DNA of 64,000 nt. Source: an uncultured Porphyromonadaceae bacterium. Lineage in GTDB: Bacteria; Bacteroidota; Bacteroidia; Bacteroidales; Muribaculaceae. The stretch is taken from positions 1 to 64,000 of the forward strand of contig CAJKRG010000008.1 in NCBI GenBank assembly GCA_905202215.1, written 5' to 3'. The notes under the pieces are model-generated. The model was not told where the DNA came from. It searched no databases and worked only from the letters and a program-made list of their open reading frames with translations. Position numbers and translations under genes: made by a program. Shown one piece after another: positions 61,596 through 64,000 of the stretch (position 1 is its first letter; each line of letters begins with the position of its first letter).

Positions 61596-61672
61596 TGAAC
61601 GGGGCAGGATTCGAACCTGCACTACCGGCTTGGTTATCCGGCCTCTATCCGGTTGAGATTATTTACCCGTCC
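61596..61672 (-). tRNA. Probable tRNA or tRNA-like locus, identity unclear
   Basis: The acceptor GGACGGG/CCCGTTC pairs over 7 bp (one G-U) with discriminator A. The D-arm TCTC-AACCGGATA-GAGG and T-arm GCAGGTTCGAATCCTGC are good. The anticodon stem CCGG/CCGG leaves a 9-base loop ATAACCAAG, or a mismatched 5-bp stem with loop TAACCAA lacking U33. Five extra bases lie between acceptor and D-arm. It lies seven bases past an HTH gene's stop. Confidence 0.45.
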
Positions 61673-61678
61673 GGCTGA

Positions 61679-61942
61679 TTATTTGAAGTAGTCTTGCCTG
61701 GTGTCCTGGAGCCGTTGAAGTTCCGAGACTTTGTATTCTATTTTTTGAGTTCGCTTGCATGGCTCGATTTTACCTGTATCTCGCCACCGCATTACGTTGG
61801 ATCTGCCGAAGCGCCGGAATGCCTCGTTCTGGCAGATGTATTCGGGCTCGTCCTTTTTGCGCATTCTTTCGGCGAGAGCGTCGGCAAGGTCGTTGAGGAA
61901 TACGCCGTAGGGCACGGCTCTGTCGCTAAACTGAATTGTCAT
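61679..61942 (-). CDS. Small HTH (excisionase/MerR-like) DNA-binding protein
   Basis: 87 residues. The C-terminal half, NEAFRRFGRSNVMRWRDTGK then EYKVSELQRLQDTRQDYF, is a winged-helix of the kind found in excisionases and phage regulators in Bacteroidales. The N-terminus (MTIQFSDRAVPYGVFLNDLA) is helical. It is the last gene of a leftward run and could direct excision or control early genes; the phage has no other clear excisionase in the window. Confidence 0.7.
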   Translation of the reverse strand: MTIQFSDRAVPYGVFLNDLADALAERMRKKDEPEYICQNEAFRRFGRSNVMRWRDTGKIEPCKRTQKIEYKVSELQRLQDTRQDYFK

Positions 61943-62096
61943 GGGTGGTATCCTTATTTGTTAATTTCCATTTCCGGCCGGTGATTCTTTCGGCTTGTTT
62001 CTTTAGTGTCAGAGCCAGCCTGAGGCATGGGGCCCAGATGAATGTTCCGGTGGGGCGACCGGCCGGACGGAGTATGTATTTGGGGGTAAATGCCAT
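61926..62096 (-). CDS. Small basic protein (56 residues)
   Basis: MAFTPKYILRPAGRPTGTFI continues as a basic sequence with KKQAERITGRKWKLTNKD. It starts one base after the stop of the membrane-protein gene and overlaps the HTH gene by 17 bases, which supports it as part of the operon. Function unknown. Confidence 0.55.
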   Translation of the reverse strand: MAFTPKYILRPAGRPTGTFIWAPCLRLALTLKKQAERITGRKWKLTNKDTTHDNSV

Positions 62097-62097
62097 T

Positions 62098-62319
62098 TTA
62101 TTCGCGGGTTCCTTTTGAAGCCCATCGGTGATAGGCTGATATTATGGGGTCGGTTTTGCTCCATCGGGGATAGAGGCAGAGGAGGGCGGCGAGACTGCCC
62201 AGAGAGATGACGGTTATGATGACCTGTTCGAGAGCTGTGCGCGGAGACATGCACATGCCTGTGATGACAGTGGCGCCGAGCGCGAGGAGGAGGGTTATGC
62301 GGAGGATTGATTTTGTCAT
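62098..62319 (-). CDS. Small membrane protein, two transmembrane segments (73 residues)
   Basis: Hydrophobic spans RITLLLALGATVITGMCM and VIITVISLGSLAALLCLY are separated by a short polar loop. The C-terminus is basic and cytoplasm-like. It lies 12 bases after the 67-residue gene. It could be a small lysogeny or exclusion factor, but no family is recognised. Confidence 0.6.
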   Translation of the reverse strand: MTKSILRITLLLALGATVITGMCMSPRTALEQVIITVISLGSLAALLCLYPRWSKTDPIISAYHRWASKGTRE

Positions 62320-62331
62320 GGGTATTGGTCT

Positions 62332-62535
62332 TTAACAGTAGTAGTTGTCGCCGGAGAGGAGGCAGTCTTCCTGACGGTATTTGAAGTTTTGTATTTCTTT
62401 GAGGGCGCGGCGTCCGTCGGCGGTCTGGGCTTGCTCGGGATGAATATCGTCCCAGTAGCTTAGGGTGGCTTCGGCGACGAGCTGACGGTCGTGGTCGTTG
62501 AGGCCGGGGAGGTTGAGGTAGTGGGTGTAGACCAT
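62332..62535 (-). CDS. Small conserved-type protein (67 residues)
   Basis: MVYTHYLNLPGLNDHDRQLV then LSYWDDIHPEQAQTADGRRA, with a C-terminal tail NFKYRQEDCLLSGDNYYC rich in Tyr and Cys. First gene of a leftward run after an intergenic region holding promoter-like signals. Function unknown. Confidence 0.6.
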   Translation of the reverse strand: MVYTHYLNLPGLNDHDRQLVAEATLSYWDDIHPEQAQTADGRRALKEIQNFKYRQEDCLLSGDNYYC

Positions 62536-62609
62536 GTTTTTTTGATTTTAGTATTTGTTCCCGCGGGCCAATTCGATTCGGCTGCTCGCGCTTTTCCGCG
62601 GGATTTCAC

Positions 62610-62617
62610 TAATTTTG
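62610..62617 (+). promoter_or_regulatory. Candidate rightward -7 box
   Basis: TAATTTTG fits TAnnTTTG, 32 bases before an ATG at 62649. The intergenic region 62536-62648 also has a CCCGCGG/CCGCGGG inverted repeat (about 62560-62603), a possible operator. Confidence 0.35.
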
Positions 62618-62648
62618 TGTTGTCAGATCATTAAATCAGTGAATTGTT

Positions 62649-62918
62649 ATGAATGATATTCTTGTGCCCGGCATGGACGCCGGCGAGTGGATGGCTGCAC
62701 GCCTTGAAAAAGCTCTTTCGGCGGTTGTGTGTCCAGATTGTGGCGGTCATCACCAGTTGAGTATATCGGTGTCGAAGAGGAATATCAGACCGGCGTCGGG
62801 TCGCGTTTTCTCTGTCTCTGTCGGCAGTGGTGCCTGCGAGGGTTTCAGACGGAAGGTTAAGGCTCTTGCTATGATACACATTAGCGCTCCGGATTTGTTG
62901 GAACTGCACTTCCAGTAG
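62649..62918 (+). CDS. Possible rightward small protein with CPDCGG motif
   Basis: 89 codons. LVPGMDAGEWMAARLEKALS reads as a helix; VCPDCGGHH could be half of a zinc ribbon, but no second Cys pair follows in frame. It has a promoter-like box upstream yet overlaps the leftward gene at 62750-63073 over 169 bases. At most one of the two is likely to be coding over the shared part. Confidence 0.35.
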   Translation: MNDILVPGMDAGEWMAARLEKALSAVVCPDCGGHHQLSISVSKRNIRPASGRVFSVSVGSGACEGFRRKVKALAMIHISAPDLLELHFQ

Positions 62919-63073
62919 GCTCGAATAAACATCGCCGTCTCTCTGAAATTCAGTTTCCGGCCATCGTCCTTATGGTCGGGCGTTACTACGCATGCCTGCC
63001 ATTTCTCCCAGGCGTCCGGCCTAATCCATAGACCGCTCGACCATTTTGAGGGTAAGGTGTGTTTATCTGCCAT
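62750..63073 (-). CDS. Small protein, leftward (107 residues)
   Basis: Starts at ATG 63073 as MADKHTLPSKWSSGLWIRPD, then AWEKWQACVVTPDHKDDGRK and CIIARALTFRLKPSQ. The first ~75 residues look protein-like; the tail (PLPTETEKTRPDAGLI) lies antisense to the rightward frame and may be weakly constrained. It follows the 86-residue gene by 11 bases, as in an operon. Function unknown. Confidence 0.5.
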   Translation of the reverse strand: MADKHTLPSKWSSGLWIRPDAWEKWQACVVTPDHKDDGRKLNFRETAMFIRAYWKCSSNKSGALMCIIARALTFRLKPSQAPLPTETEKTRPDAGLIFLFDTDILNW

Positions 63074-63084
63074 GGGGTGGTCAG

Positions 63085-63345
63085 TTATCTTGGGTCGGTT
63101 ATCAGGTATGATTCGTTGCGGGCATGGCACTGACCGTCGCGAAGAAGTCTGATGAGTGTGGCGCCGGAAATGGTGTGCTCGGCGTTTTTGCCTATGAGGC
63201 GATAGTGTCCTTTGGTGTCGGCGGGGCGGAGTGAACGTATTTTGAATGTTTCGACGAAATCGGTGATTGTTTCGTGGCGGTGGAAGTGTTTTCCTTTGAG
63301 GGCTGTCTGTGCTTCGGAAAGGGTGTAGGTGTTTGCGGTTGTCAT
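63085..63345 (-). CDS. Small protein of the regulatory region (86 residues)
   Basis: From ATG at 63345: MTTANTYTLSEAQTALKGKH, then IRSLRPADTKGHYRLIGKNA and TISGATLIRLLRDGQ. The small alpha/beta pattern with a late helix could be DNA-binding. Located 17 bases after the 106-residue gene. Not recognised. Confidence 0.6.
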   Translation of the reverse strand: MTTANTYTLSEAQTALKGKHFHRHETITDFVETFKIRSLRPADTKGHYRLIGKNAEHTISGATLIRLLRDGQCHARNESYLITDPR

Positions 63346-63362
63346 AGTTGTACTGCTTTGGG

Positions 63363-63683
63363 TTAAATTAATTCTGCGTCTTCGCCTTCGAACCATGTTT
63401 TGGTCTTGCTGTCAGCGCAGTAACCTGCGAGTGAAGCAAGCAATTCCCATGCGTCTTTGTCGGCTAACTCATCGTCATCGCTGACGTAGGTGGCTCGGTG
63501 ACCGTAATCGCCGTATTCCACAACGACGTTGGCGGCAAGAGCTGCTCTGAAATATGTACGGCCGGCGGGAGTGAGTCGGACGGGAGGGCATACGGCAATC
63601 GAGTCTATGCCGTCTACGCAAACATCGAGGTCTTCACCAATGATGTTGATGGCGTGCAGGAGGTCTTGTAATGTTACGTTCAT
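63363..63683 (-). CDS. Conserved phage hypothetical protein (106 residues)
   Basis: MNVTLQDLLHAINIIGEDLD is followed by an alternating beta pattern (IAVCPPVRLTPAGRTYFRAA, VVVEYGDYGHRATYVSDDDE) and an acidic C-terminus. It is acidic overall, like DNA-mimic or antirestriction proteins, but no family can be assigned. Second gene of the leftward run that starts at 63934. Confidence 0.6.
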   Translation of the reverse strand: MNVTLQDLLHAINIIGEDLDVCVDGIDSIAVCPPVRLTPAGRTYFRAALAANVVVEYGDYGHRATYVSDDDELADKDAWELLASLAGYCADSKTKTWFEGEDAELI

Positions 63684-63700
63684 GGCTTGGGTGGTTGGGT

Positions 63701-63934
63701 TTATGTTGTTGGAAAGAGTTCCTCCGGTGTTGTGTTGAAATGTCGGGCGAGGACTTCTTTTGTAAGGGCGTCGGGTTCGGCGCTGCTGTCGCTGTCAGAT
63801 AACCATCGGCGAACAGCTATCTCGCTTTTCTTTGTCAAGGCTGCGATTTTTTTGACAAATGCTGCGGCTGGGGTATCAGGGTTCTTGGGTTTGGGGGCCT
63901 GTTTTGCCTCAAGATACATTTCCTTAAGTGTCAT
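63701..63934 (-). CDS. Small HTH-type phage regulator (77 residues)
   Basis: FVKKIAALTKKSEIAVRRWL followed by PDALTKEVLARHFNTTPEEL resembles short helix-turn-helix regulators of Bacteroidales phages that end in PEELFP. It faces left beside a rightward promoter, the usual place for a gene-switch regulator. It probably controls the early operon and the gene(s) beyond the right edge. Confidence 0.65.
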   Translation of the reverse strand: MTLKEMYLEAKQAPKPKNPDTPAAAFVKKIAALTKKSEIAVRRWLSDSDSSAEPDALTKEVLARHFNTTPEELFPTT

Positions 63935-63940
63935 ATTATA

Positions 63941-63971
63941 TTGTTTATTTGATTCTTAATCGTTATCTTTG
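63941..63971 (+). promoter_or_regulatory. Rightward promoter at the window edge
   Basis: TTG (63941-63943), a 20-base spacer and TATCTTTG (63964-63971) match both elements of the Bacteroidetes consensus. It is the best-spaced promoter in the window and drives a gene that starts beyond 64000, back to back with the regulator at 63701-63934. Confidence 0.7.
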
Positions 63972-64000
63972 CGATGTAATTTTTGTTATCACGTTGCAAA

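Noticed and set aside
1..64000. Diversity-generating reverse transcriptase inside the window
   Set aside because: No frame shows a reverse-transcriptase domain or a YxDD-type motif in context. Only target-like sequences were found, so a complete system cannot be claimed here.

Overview
The window starts inside a bacterial chromosome and then runs through an apparently intact temperate phage. The left 2 kb is the 3' part of pyruvate,phosphate dikinase from a Bacteroidales-type host. Support for that host comes from -7 boxes of the form TAnnTTTG, families typical of Bacteroidales (DUF4494, DUF1064, DUF4373-like, Bacteroidetes-type integrase), and use of TAA/TAG/TGA as ordinary stops. The family level (Muribaculaceae, Barnesiella or similar) is a guess. 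From about 2.15 kb to the right edge everything looks like prophage. No right attachment site is visible and a rightward promoter sits at 63.94-63.97 kb, so the phage continues past the window and is longer than 62 kb.

Layout. 2.08-2.25 kb: host terminator, a perfect 21-bp palindrome and the integrase leader (candidate attL zone). 2.25-3.75 kb: tyrosine integrase. 3.75-4.49 kb: non-coding AT-rich block with palindromes and about ten GGGAAGAAAT-type repeats (candidate origin or operator array). 4.49-26.7 kb: a small TerS-like gene facing left, then three rightward genes resembling a podovirus internal-core series, the last encoding a 6,711-residue polyvalent protein. 26.8-28.8 kb: portal. 28.7-31.3 kb: large terminase and a likely partner, both on the opposite strand. 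31.4-43.4 kb: scaffold, a 55-residue protein that copies the N-arm of the capsid protein, major capsid, connector-region proteins and a 2,743-residue tail fibre. 43.5-48.1 kb: fibre-associated DUF4376-like protein, membrane protein, holin, amidase, spanin-like protein and three paralogous virion-type proteins. 48.1-51.5 kb (minus): tail nozzle and a small partner. 51.5-60.8 kb (minus): early and replication genes, including a PAPS-reductase-like protein, a DUF4373-like initiator, DUF1064 nuclease, HU, SNF2-type helicase, PD-(D/E)XK exonuclease and RecT. 60.9-61.7 kb: one good tRNA-Leu and three aberrant tRNA-like loci. 61.7-63.9 kb: small regulators.

How it works together. Integrase and the small HTH proteins serve lysogeny. 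RecT, exonuclease, helicase, HU and the initiator-like protein serve replication and recombination. Scaffold, capsid, portal and terminase make and fill the head. Connector, nozzle and fibre suggest a short-tailed (podovirus-like) particle. Holin, amidase and spanin lyse the cell.

The most unusual elements are four. (1) The giant protein carries a DarB-like methylase-helicase, an inorganic-pyrophosphatase-like domain, a MutS domain I, a zincin peptidase and two AT-rich inserts resembling polyvalent-protein nuclease domains. Its position suggests it is packaged and injected. (2) Two proteins share a C-terminal motif like diversity-generating-retroelement targets, and one has a strikingly biased codon pattern, but no reverse transcriptase is visible. 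(3) A small protein mimics the capsid N-arm. (4) There is a cluster of degenerate tRNA-like loci.

Family assignments were made by eye from the translated sequence. No database search was run.
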